From NCBI GenBank assembly GCA_020832965.1, contig JAJHRM010000157.1, positions 1 to 6,184 of the forward strand: a stretch of 6,184 nt of DNA. The letters are read 5' to 3'. Below the pieces are notes generated by a model. The model was not told the DNA's origin and did not search any database. It saw only the letters and a program-made list of their open reading frames with translations. The stretch's first letter is position 1. Each line of letters begins with the position of its first letter. The position numbers were made by a program, and so were the translations under genes. The stretch is from Thermofilum sp. Its GTDB lineage: Archaea > Thermoproteota > Thermoprotei > Thermofilales > Thermofilaceae. Shown piece after piece: positions 1 to 5,904 of the stretch.

Positions 1-651
1 CACTTCCAGCGTATTCTTTACATGCGTACCAGAGCACGGCATAGAGTTTACCCCCTCAATCTCCACAATTCTGTACTCCTCCAGAACCGGGAGCCTGGAG
101 AGGTTAGGAGCATTATATATTGCTTCCTCGAGCATATCCCTAGGGACAAACTTTACCTGCACAGCGAGACCTGCCTCAACCACCCTGTTTGCTACCCTCT
201 CAAGCTCGGCGGGGTCTGGAGGCTGAGCAACCTTGTAAACAAGGTAGGCCTCCGGAGGACCATGATACGCGTCTACAGTCTCAACAAGCCTCCCGTAGAG
301 CTTCAACATAGCGTAATCCAGTATGTGTCCAGCTGTGTGAAGCCTCATAACTAAATACCTCTTTTCCCAGTCAAGCACGCACTTGACAACTTCACCTACA
401 CCAGGCTCTCCAGCCTCGATCCTGCCCCAGTGCCTTATTTGCCTATTCTGCCGTATAGCCTTCTTGACTCTAAAGCGCATGTTCCCGGAGAGGATTGTTC
501 CTTCATCCGAAGGCTGTCCTCCACCTAGCGGGTGAAAAATTGTCTTGTCAAGCTCTATATAGGCCTTTGAACCCTTCAAAAGCTCTACCCCGGTTATCCT
601 CGCATCACTCTCTCGGAGATACGCGTCCTTGAGAAATAATTCCTCAGTCAC
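1..651 (-). CDS. alaX: AlaX-type alanyl-tRNA editing protein, 3' end beyond the window
   Basis: This is a stand-alone trans-editing hydrolase that removes wrongly attached amino acids (Ser or Gly) from tRNA-Ala, related to the editing domain of alanyl-tRNA synthetase. The frame is open for 217 codons from 651 to the window edge. Visible landmarks, numbered from the GTG at 651, are the glycine-rich motif HPLGGGQPSDEG (residues 40-51), the zinc motif HTAGH (H105, H109) and the second zinc motif PCSGTH (C206, H210). These are the diagnostic AlaX/AlaRS editing elements in the right order and spacing. The N-terminal glycine-rich domain points to the medium-length class (AlaX-M); the C-terminal end is not visible. 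The GTG at 651 is chosen because GGTGAT (660-665 on this strand) lies 7 nt upstream; a GTG at 663 is an in-frame alternative. It follows the methyltransferase gene by 17 nt and is probably co-transcribed. A frame on the opposite strand at 22-354 is a shadow of this gene. Confidence 0.93.
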   Translation of the reverse strand, partial: MTEELFLKDAYLRESDARITGVELLKGSKAYIELDKTIFHPLGGGQPSDEGTILSGNMRFRVKKAIRQNRQIRHWGRIEAGEPGVGEVVKCVLDWEKRYLVMRLHTAGHILDYAMLKLYGRLVETVDAYHGPPEAYLVYKVAQPPDPAELERVANRVVEAGLAVQVKFVPRDMLEEAIYNAPNLSRLPVLEEYRIVEIEGVNSMPCSGTHVKNTLEV

Positions 652-668
652 CCTAGGAATCACCGGGA

Positions 669-1436
669 CTAGATAGCCCTGGCTACAACAACTATTTCGC
701 TGCTGTTCTCGGTGAATGGTCTCCCAGAATAGTCCTCGTAAGTCCTGCACAGCTCAAACCCAGACTCGCACAGGAAATGTGTTAACTCCCTAAGCGTGAA
801 TAGTCTGAGTGTCAGCTCGTACTTAAACACGTTTACCTCGTTTCTCGGCAGGTCGATAACAGACCACTGGATCTCGGCGTAGGCAACCTCTTCCAGGAAG
901 TCGATCCTCCAGTTTTCCTCTTTGATTGCAAGCATCGAGCCAGCCTTCCTGAAGCTTGAAAACGGAGTCTCGTAATAAACTCTCTTTGACTGTACGCCTA
1001 TCAGGCTCCAAGTGTCAAATATGAAGACGGCCCCCCTCCTCAACGCTCTACGCACAGAATTAAAGAATTTCAACAGCGAAGAGTCGTCCTTAAAGTAGCT
1101 CACAACACCGTAGAAAGCTATCGCTGCATCAAACTCCCTGTCGAAATTGAGGGATGTGGCATCTGCAAGAACAAACTCCACGTTTGTCACACCCTTAGCC
1201 TTCCTCCGCGCAGCCTCAATCATGAACGGCGAAACATCCACACCGACAGCCGTGTAGCCACGCCTAGCCAATTCAAGCGTATGAATTCCCGTGCCACAGC
1301 CAACATCCAAGACCTTCCTAACCTCGATCAGTGAACACTCCTTTAGAACCTTCTCTATAAAGTCCACTTCCGCGGGGATATTCCTGTGAGAGTACAATAA
1401 GTCATAGTAAGCAGCATAGCTTTCGTCCCTTAACAC
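669..1436 (-). CDS. Class I SAM-dependent methyltransferase
   Basis: The 255-residue protein has the Rossmann-type methyltransferase fold. Motif I is VLDVGCGTG (residues 42-50), the acidic strand-2 end is VGVDVS (64-69), and motif II/III residues lie around DAT (92-94) and FDAAIAFYGVVSY (102-114). The N-terminal YYDLLY (10-15) is typical of the small-molecule or Methyltransf_25/11-like group with a YD..Y opening. The later part (about 140-250) is mixed beta strand and helix, as in this group. The substrate cannot be told from the sequence. The start is GTG at 1436, placed 25-36 nt downstream of a TATA-like box and with no Shine-Dalgarno sequence, so the mRNA is probably leaderless. It is the first gene of a probable two-gene unit with alaX. 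A tRNA or rRNA target would fit the neighbour, but that is guesswork. Confidence 0.9.
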   Translation of the reverse strand: MLRDESYAAYYDLLYSHRNIPAEVDFIEKVLKECSLIEVRKVLDVGCGTGIHTLELARRGYTAVGVDVSPFMIEAARRKAKGVTNVEFVLADATSLNFDREFDAAIAFYGVVSYFKDDSSLLKFFNSVRRALRRGAVFIFDTWSLIGVQSKRVYYETPFSSFRKAGSMLAIKEENWRIDFLEEVAYAEIQWSVIDLPRNEVNVFKYELTLRLFTLRELTHFLCESGFELCRTYEDYSGRPFTENSSEIVVVARAI

Positions 1437-1460
1437 ATTGCTTTAACTCATTCTGCTCCA

Positions 1461-1472
1461 AATAAATATTTA
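1461..1472 (-). promoter_or_regulatory. TATA-like promoter of the methyltransferase-alaX unit
   Basis: Read on the minus strand the tract is TAAATATTTATT, 25-36 nt upstream of the GTG start at 1436. This is the spacing expected for an archaeal box A serving a leaderless transcript. A GCATGC palindrome (about 1475-1480) and a GC palindrome lie just upstream of it. Confidence 0.55.
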
Positions 1473-1486
1473 GTGCATGCTCCATA

Positions 1487-1496
1487 AGCGCGCGCT
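1487..1496. repeat. GC palindrome AGCGCGCGCT
   Basis: This is a perfect 10-bp palindrome about 15 bp upstream of the methyltransferase TATA box. A 12-bp relative, CAGCGCGCGCTG, lies at 1632-1643, and a hairpin with CGCGCTA arms lies at 5888-5904. Its position upstream of a promoter would suit a protein-binding site, but a chance alternating GC run is also possible. Confidence 0.3.
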
Positions 1497-1536
1497 AAAA
1501 CCCTTAGGAACGTATAACGCCTTCGTTATCGCCTAA
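1497..1536 (-). terminator. Stem-loop followed by a short T run
   Basis: A perfect 6-bp stem (ATAACG 1514-1519 with CGTTAT 1524-1529) closes a 4-nt loop. An outer 5-bp stem (TTAGG 1504-1508 with CCTAA 1532-1536) encloses it through a small internal loop. Read on the minus strand the structure overlaps the TAG stop of the short ORF ending at 1533 and is followed by GGG and TTTT (1500-1497). That order suggests a transcription terminator for the short minus-strand ORF. The T run is short, so it could equally be a structured RNA element or chance. Confidence 0.35.
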
Positions 1537-1742
1537 CCCCAGTAGCACGCGTTGAAGGGGCTGCCATGCTTGCTATTAGGGCGGTGAGAGTAGTCGCATG
1601 TTACTGCAAGAACAAGGAGGGCCTCAAGCCGCAGCGCGCGCTGAAATGCTTTTAAATACCTCTCAATATTAGATAGGGTGGCCTCAGATGAAAGTGGCTC
1701 GTTAAAAAGTAAAGGTTCAGGGTTAAAAATTATGTATTTCAC
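1533..1742 (-). pseudogene. Short ORF, possible decayed NucS N-terminal fragment
   Basis: This is a 69-codon frame starting at GTG 1742. The part CDYSHRPNSKHG (residues 49-60) follows a helix and a hydrophobic strand (ALLVLAVTC, about 41-49). It resembles the N-terminal domain of the archaeal endonuclease NucS, whose usual pattern is a helix, a hydrophobic strand, then C-x-V-x-Y-x-G-R-A-x-S-x-L-G-x-G-x-R and later K-x-D-G. The frame then departs from the family and stops at 1533. A neighbouring frame encodes QRVLLGLGDNEGVIRS across the same end, which could be the family's R-V-L-L...D-G-V-I part after a frameshift. If so, this is a truncated, frameshifted relic; a full NucS has well over 200 residues. 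No clear TATA box lies at the usual distance from 1742. It may also be a meaningless ORF in the gap. Confidence 0.3.
1632..1643. repeat. GC palindrome CAGCGCGCGCTG
   Basis: This perfect 12-bp palindrome lies within the short minus-strand ORF and shares the AGCGCGCGCT core with the palindrome at 1487-1496, 145 bp away. It may be a paired operator or simply sequence encoding Gln-Arg-Ala-Leu in that frame. Confidence 0.3.
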
Positions 1743-1787
1743 AAGGATTTATGTCGCTGAGCATGCGTCAAAGTGACTGCAGCTGAG

Positions 1788-1802
1788 AAAAATTTATTTA
1801 AG
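1788..1802 (+). promoter_or_regulatory. TATA-like promoter of the geranylgeranyl reductase gene
   Basis: An A/T tract, AAAAATTTATTTAAG, is centred about 28 nt upstream of the ATG at 1823, the usual distance of an archaeal box A from a nearly leaderless start. GGTGG (1812-1816) lies 6 nt before the ATG and could serve as a ribosome binding site if transcription begins slightly further upstream. Confidence 0.55.
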
Positions 1803-1822
1803 GTAAGGAATGGTGGTCAAGA

Positions 1823-3106
1823 ATGATAGATGTGCAGAGATTATACGACGTGATAGTTATTGGGGCAGGGCCATCCGGCTCCTCTACTGGTATAGCAGCC
1901 TCAAGAATGGGGCTATCAACAGTAATCCTCGAGGCGGGAGGGAAAGGTAGGGACAAGTACTGCGGAGGCGGGCTATCGCTTCTTTCACAGAGAACGCTGC
2001 GGGAAGTAGGAGCCCGAGAAGCACTGGAAGCAATTGAGGTTTATGCGGAGGGCCACGTACTGGCCCTCCCAGGTGGAAGGCTTCTAGTAGACATCCTTCC
2101 AGAGGGGGCGCACGGCTTGGTGAGAAGAAGCATCTTTGATGCAAAGCTGCAGGAGGTATCCGAGAGCCTGGGGGCGGACGTTAGGTACAACTTTAAAGCC
2201 GTAGGTATTTCTGTCGAAAAAGAGAAGGTAGTGGTCAAGAGCAGTAAGGGGGAGACCGCTGAAGGAAGATACTTAGTGATTGCTAGCGGCGTATCCGACA
2301 AGCTTGCAGACGCTCTAGGATTCCCACCCAGGCCTGCAAAAGAGTTCCTGGGGCACTGCTGGGGCACGGAGGCCCCCTATCCAGTAGAAGAGGAGGCAGC
2401 AAGGTGGAGACAAAAATACGGCATCACGCCGATCTTCCTAATGTTCGGCTTCGTTACTTACGGGTACATGTGGGTGTTCCCGAAGAAGAGCCACATGAAC
2501 GTGGGGATGGGCACCACACTCAAGGAGTCTGCAAAGTACGGCAAGAAGCACATCGAAGGCTACAACGAGGGATTAAAGCTCGCCGCAAAGCTCGGGATCC
2601 TCAGCAAGCCAGACTTGTTCAAGGTAGACAGGGGATGGCTCATTCCAGGGAAGCCCAGGGCGAGAACATACTCCGTCAAGAAGAGGACACTACTCGTAGG
2701 AGACGCCGCAGGCTTCGTCCACCCACTGACGGGGGAGGGGATCTCGGGCGCCCTGAGAAGCGGCTGGATCGCTGCAAACGTGGTGAAGGAGGCACTGGAC
2801 AGGGAAGACCCGTCATTCCTCGCCACGTACCAGGAGAAGTGGTGGAGAGACTTCGGCGAAGAAGCATTCAAGTATGGGGCAAGGCTAACGCAGATCATGT
2901 ACACGCATCCCCTCCTACAGAAGCTCTCGCTGGAGATGGTGTTCTCCGACGAGAAAGCTACGAAGCTACTCTCCTCCCTTCTAGGCAGAACAGATCCAAC
3001 GGCTACCCGAAAGCTTTACTCCTACGTTCTCAAGCACTTCCCCGAGCTTCTCGTAAGGAGGGCAGTAACGAAAGAGAGGATAAAAAGCTACTCTAAGGAG
3101 GGGTAG
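1823..3106 (+). CDS. Geranylgeranyl reductase family FAD protein
   Basis: The 427-residue flavoprotein belongs to the geranylgeranyl/digeranylgeranylglycerophospholipid reductase family, which saturates the isoprenoid double bonds of archaeal membrane lipids or other prenyl chains. The FAD dinucleotide-binding motif is VIGAGPSGS (residues 12-20). YCGGGLS (46-52) matches the conserved cysteine/glycine loop near the flavin. YGYMWVFPK (213-221) is the family's YxWxFPK active-site motif. LLVGDAAGFVHPLTGEGI (290-307) is the second FAD-binding GD motif. The length is usual for the family. The ATG at 1823 has GGTGG 6 nt upstream and leaves the FAD motif at the normal distance from the N terminus. 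No transmembrane helix is evident, so it is likely peripheral to the membrane. Archaea often carry several paralogues, so the exact substrate (membrane lipid, prenyl diphosphate, quinone side chain) is open. Its stop codon lies one base from that of the convergent gene. Confidence 0.92.
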   Translation: MIDVQRLYDVIVIGAGPSGSSTGIAASRMGLSTVILEAGGKGRDKYCGGGLSLLSQRTLREVGAREALEAIEVYAEGHVLALPGGRLLVDILPEGAHGLVRRSIFDAKLQEVSESLGADVRYNFKAVGISVEKEKVVVKSSKGETAEGRYLVIASGVSDKLADALGFPPRPAKEFLGHCWGTEAPYPVEEEAARWRQKYGITPIFLMFGFVTYGYMWVFPKKSHMNVGMGTTLKESAKYGKKHIEGYNEGLKLAAKLGILSKPDLFKVDRGWLIPGKPRARTYSVKKRTLLVGDAAGFVHPLTGEGISGALRSGWIAANVVKEALDREDPSFLATYQEKWWRDFGEEAFKYGARLTQIMYTHPLLQKLSLEMVFSDEKATKLLSSLLGRTDPTATRKLYSYVLKHFPELLVRRAVTKERIKSYSKEG

Positions 3107-3107
3107 C

Positions 3108-3842
3108 TCAGGGGATGGGAGGGATCTTTACTCCTAGGAGCTCCTCCGCAAACCTCGCGCTGTCCTCCCACGAAACCACTGAGAAGAACTCAGGGTCAGC
3201 ATCCACGCAGGCCCGAGCAATTTCGGCTGATCCCACTTCTCTTAGGGCATAGTAGCCCTCAAGCCCGTTCCTGCCTGGGAGGGGTCTCCACATCGCCAGG
3301 AAGCGTTCCTCCTCCCCAAGCATGCGGAAGGATGTGAGGGTCGCCCCCTCGTAGGCTCCCGCTAAGAAGTACCAGACACTCACCCCCTCAGGCGTCTCAA
3401 CCTTGTAGAAAGCATCCTTCCCAGGGCTCTCCTCAAGGTTCACCCATACAAGCTTCGGTGCTCTAGCCTCAGTTCTAATAGCAGGCATGTGACCAGCAAA
3501 TATGTACCAGGCTGCGCTTCCAAAAAGCTTTATGTGGTCGCCTAGCTTGCCAGCATCAAAGCTCTTCGGCCAAAACCTCGCCAGCTCCTCAGGCTTTGCA
3601 AGCTTAAGCATCGCCAGCGATCCACCCCATACACCAAGCCTGAAGAGCTCCCTGTTAACTTCCTGCGGGCTCCTCCTCTCCCTAGTAACCGTTGAGATGA
3701 GGTATGAGAAGAGGACCTGCGGCACAAGCACGTGGACCGTGGGCTGGAGCATCTTCCTCAATCTGACAAGCGCCTTTGCAATCTCGACCGACACGAGGAA
3801 AAATCCCACAAACCCGAATATAAACCCTACCAGTAGCCTCAA
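3108..3842 (-). CDS. Membrane-anchored protein with a possible V4R/TRAPP-like domain
   Basis: The 244-residue protein begins with a hydrophobic helix (about residues 3-18: LLVGFIFGFVGFFLVS) followed by basic residues, so it is probably anchored with the rest in the cytoplasm. I do not recognise it by name. The soluble part (about 60-200) has the order of elements seen in V4R/Bet3-fold domains: a helix ending in LFRLGVWGGSLA (66-77), a second helical part around a conserved-looking GSAAWYIFAG (108-117), a strand LVWVNLEESP (131-140), then VWYFLAGAYEGATLTSF (156-172), like the family's 'FLaG..eG' helix. The cysteines common in prokaryotic V4R domains are absent. The start is TTG at 3842: an in-frame stop lies upstream with no ATG or GTG between. 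An ATG at 3752 with GAGG before it would remove the membrane helix, and the clearly coding hydrophobic stretch argues for the TTG. It follows the GTPase gene by 17 nt. Confidence 0.8.
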   Translation of the reverse strand: MRLLVGFIFGFVGFFLVSVEIAKALVRLRKMLQPTVHVLVPQVLFSYLISTVTRERRSPQEVNRELFRLGVWGGSLAMLKLAKPEELARFWPKSFDAGKLGDHIKLFGSAAWYIFAGHMPAIRTEARAPKLVWVNLEESPGKDAFYKVETPEGVSVWYFLAGAYEGATLTSFRMLGEEERFLAMWRPLPGRNGLEGYYALREVGSAEIARACVDADPEFFSVVSWEDSARFAEELLGVKIPPIP

Positions 3843-3859
3843 GGAGTGGTTTACGAGTG

Positions 3860-4603
3860 CTAAGCCATCTTCGTCTTAAACGTGGCTATAAACCCCTTCA
3901 CCACCAAGCTGTCAACTATCTTCTTCACCTCGCCGTAGCTCCTCCCAGTCATTGCCGCTATCTCCCATATCCCCCTCACGCCGTCGCACAGCTCAAGCAC
4001 CTCGCGCTCCTCGTCTGTAAGCATGCTCCTGTCAGGCGCTTTTTGGTACACGTGCGTGACCCTCACAGGCACGGGGATCAGGTCCACGAGTAGCGGTGGC
4101 GGAGCCACCCTAGCTTGAGCGAGCGCAGCCTCTGGCACCTCCCTCCTCTGGCCAGTGATGATCCAGGACTTGAGGTCCTCTATCCCGGCCCCCGTCTTCG
4201 GCGACGCCGCAAAGAGCTCAAGCCCCCTTTCCTGGGCGAGCTTCCGCACCTCCGAGACGTAGTTCTCGGGGGCATCGACCTTGCTCGCAACCACGCACCT
4301 CCGCTCAGCCCTATCGATGATCATGAGGAAGCGGGGGTCAACAGCCCCCTCAATAGGCTTGGAGGCATCCACGACGAGCACCCCGACGCTGATCCTCCAC
4401 CTCGCGAGCGCGGTGAGAACAAGCTCCAAAGCCTCCGCACGGCTCGCCACCTCCCTAACGGCCAGGCCCCCCGACGCCAGGTAATCCCTGTAGTAGGCGG
4501 GCTCGTCAAAGCGTACACTGAGCTCCGGGAAGAGCGCCTTAATCAGGGAGGACTTCCCAGACCCCTTGGGACCCGTAAACACAACCAACTTGTGAAGCGA
4601 CAT
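3860..4603 (-). CDS. Atypical P-loop small GTPase with C-terminal winged helix
   Basis: This 247-residue protein joins an N-terminal G domain to a C-terminal DNA-binding-like domain. The P-loop is FTGPKGSGKSS (residues 9-19). VGVLVVDAS (73-81) is a Walker B-like strand, VVASKVD (104-110) takes the place of the NKxD guanine-specificity motif, and SPK (134-136) that of the SAK motif. The usual DxxG switch II motif is not seen, so GTP specificity and hydrolysis are uncertain. After a proline-rich linker (about 155-180), residues 195-240 (from LTDEEREVLELCDGVRGI) form a likely winged helix with a GRSYGEVKKIVDSLVVKGFI recognition region. The start is ATG at 4603, about 28 nt from the TATA-like tract at 4631-4642; a TTG at 4612 would add three residues. 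It is the first gene of an operon with the V4R-like membrane protein, suggesting a membrane-linked switch that may act on gene expression. That role is inferred. Confidence 0.82.
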   Translation of the reverse strand: MSLHKLVVFTGPKGSGKSSLIKALFPELSVRFDEPAYYRDYLASGGLAVREVASRAEALELVLTALARWRISVGVLVVDASKPIEGAVDPRFLMIIDRAERRCVVASKVDAPENYVSEVRKLAQERGLELFAASPKTGAGIEDLKSWIITGQRREVPEAALAQARVAPPPLLVDLIPVPVRVTHVYQKAPDRSMLTDEEREVLELCDGVRGIWEIAAMTGRSYGEVKKIVDSLVVKGFIATFKTKMA

Positions 4604-4630
4604 CGAGGTCAATATAACCCAAGAAACACA

Positions 4631-4642
4631 TTTTTTATTTTT
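4631..4642. promoter_or_regulatory. Shared T-rich promoter between divergent genes
   Basis: The single tract TTTTTTATTTTT sits 28-39 nt upstream of the GTPase ATG (4603) on the minus strand and 20-31 nt upstream of the dehydrogenase GTG (4662) on the plus strand. It is the only obvious box-A candidate in the 58-nt gap for either gene, so it may serve both directions. Both transcripts would then be nearly or fully leaderless, in keeping with the lack of Shine-Dalgarno sequences before either start. Confidence 0.5.
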
Positions 4643-4661
4643 GCTTTGTGGTATTCAGCGT

Positions 4662-5876
4662 GTGAAGCTGGCGATAGTTGGCTGCGGGCTAGCGGGCTCG
4701 TCGATAGCCAGGCTGGCAGTCTCCGAGAAGATCGCCGAGGAAGTGGCATGCTTCGACAGGAACACCGAGAGGGCCAGGAACTACCTATCCTACCCAGAAC
4801 CCCTCGACATACCAGTAGAAGAAGTAGACGCCACGGACACGAGCACTCTCTCCAGGAAGCTCTCCCAATACGACTTCCTAGTAAACGCACTGCCAACATT
4901 CACTAAACGCAATAGGAGGGAGATCCCCCTAAACCCCATCATCATGTCTGCAGCCCTGGAGGCGCACATCAACTACACTGACCTGGCCTGCTACGGCGGG
5001 AAGAGGAGGAGGGCTGAGCAGCTCCCCCTAGCGAGGAGCTTTTCAGGCGAAGGCCTACTCGCACTCATAAACATGGGCGTCTCCCCCGGCCTCTCAAACA
5101 TGCTTGCAAGGGAAGTCTACGAAGACCTCGAGAGCGTGGAAGCTATAAGCATAATGACCCTCGAGGACCAGAAGGGGAGCACATTCATCATCCCGTGGTC
5201 TAGGGAGGAGATGCTCAACGTAGCCTCACCAGAGCTAACATACCGGAACGCGCGCTACTCGTTCAGGGAGCCTTTCTCGGAGACGAGGCTCTGCAGCTTC
5301 CCCGAGCCCATCGGCAGCGTGCGGTGCTACTCAGTCTCAAACGACGAGGCATACACCATCCCCAGCATCCTCAAGATAAGGAGCTTCTCGTACTACGCTG
5401 GCGGAAGCGACATCGAGATGCTCAGAGCCCTCTACAGGCTAGGAGTATTCAGCAGGGCGCCGATAAGGGTAAGGAAGGCACTCGTATCCCCCCGAGAGTT
5501 CCTGTACTACCTCCTCCAAACCCCCATCTCGCCAGAGTACATAATAAGGGTGATGGAGGAGGGCGACCTAGAGGACGCACAGTTCGCACTCCAAGTCACA
5601 GCGGAGGGCAGCATTAGCGGGGAGAAAGCAAAATCAACAAGGTACATCATATTCCCAAGCCAGAGAACCATAAACAGAACCCTCCCCGGAGCCACCTACA
5701 TAACCTACCCCACAGCCCTAAGCCTGCTTGCAACCCTCAAAGCTGTCAGGGGCAGGCGCCTTAAAGGAGTGCTTCCCGGCGAGCTGCTGCCCAGGCCTAT
5801 CAGGCGCGAAGTCCTAGAGTACATCAGAGGCAAGAAAATCCACATAGGAGAAGAATTCAGAACAATAATAGAGTAA
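4662..5876 (+). CDS. Saccharopine dehydrogenase-like oxidoreductase
   Basis: The 404-residue NAD(P)-dependent enzyme belongs to the saccharopine dehydrogenase/carboxynorspermidine synthase superfamily. The N terminus carries the Rossmann dinucleotide-binding motif AIVGCGLAGSSIA (residues 4-16) with an acidic strand-2 end at FDRN (31-34). NYTDLA (104-109) and MGVSPGLSNMLA (138-149) are the characteristic family loops at the end of the cofactor domain. The middle part (about 150-310) is the dimerisation/substrate domain, and the chain returns to the cofactor domain at TYPTALSLLA (348-357). The substrate (saccharopine, carboxyspermidine or other) cannot be read from the sequence, and no lysine or polyamine gene lies nearby to help. 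The start is GTG at 4662, which places the Rossmann motif at the very N terminus and lies about 26 nt from the TATA-like tract; a TTG at 4641 is in frame but would sit on the promoter tract itself. It is divergent from the GTPase gene. Confidence 0.85.
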   Translation: MKLAIVGCGLAGSSIARLAVSEKIAEEVACFDRNTERARNYLSYPEPLDIPVEEVDATDTSTLSRKLSQYDFLVNALPTFTKRNRREIPLNPIIMSAALEAHINYTDLACYGGKRRRAEQLPLARSFSGEGLLALINMGVSPGLSNMLAREVYEDLESVEAISIMTLEDQKGSTFIIPWSREEMLNVASPELTYRNARYSFREPFSETRLCSFPEPIGSVRCYSVSNDEAYTIPSILKIRSFSYYAGGSDIEMLRALYRLGVFSRAPIRVRKALVSPREFLYYLLQTPISPEYIIRVMEEGDLEDAQFALQVTAEGSISGEKAKSTRYIIFPSQRTINRTLPGATYITYPTALSLLATLKAVRGRRLKGVLPGELLPRPIRREVLEYIRGKKIHIGEEFRTIIE

Positions 5877-5887
5877 GCACACCAGCA

Positions 5888-5904
5888 CGCGCTACAATAG
5901 CGCG
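5888..5904 (+). terminator. Hairpin after the dehydrogenase stop codon
   Basis: CGCGCTA (5888-5894) and TAGCGCG (5898-5904) form a perfect 7-bp stem with a CAA loop, 11 nt after the stop codon. There is no T run directly behind it, only a pyrimidine-rich stretch (about 5917-5933), so termination is possible but unproven. Archaeal terminators usually need T runs more than hairpins. Confidence 0.35.

Noticed and set aside
22..354. Plus-strand frame of 110 codons
   Set aside because: It lies antisense to the alaX coding sequence, which carries both zinc motifs, and shows no family-like pattern of its own.
1649..1660. TATA-like CTTTTAAATACC on the plus strand
   Set aside because: It would place a start near 1685 with only a five-codon ORF, and a better-placed box for the reductase gene exists at 1788-1802. 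It could be an alternative upstream promoter but nothing else supports it.
1530..1822. tRNA or C/D-box RNA in the 386-nt gap
   Set aside because: No cloverleaf, T-loop consensus or properly spaced C/D boxes could be found; isolated CTGA and GGTTC strings are expected by chance.
2404..3096. Plus-strand frame of 230 codons inside the reductase gene
   Set aside because: It is an arginine-rich, low-hydrophobicity shadow in another frame of a well-supported flavoprotein gene.
3502..4093. Plus-strand frames opposite the V4R-like and GTPase genes
   Set aside because: They are shadows of the minus-strand genes, with no promoter, ribosome binding site or recognisable domain.
4115..4906. Plus-strand frame of 263 codons
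   Set aside because: It is antisense to the GTPase gene, crosses the divergent promoter and runs into the dehydrogenase gene in another frame. Its composition is Arg/Pro/His rich without motifs.
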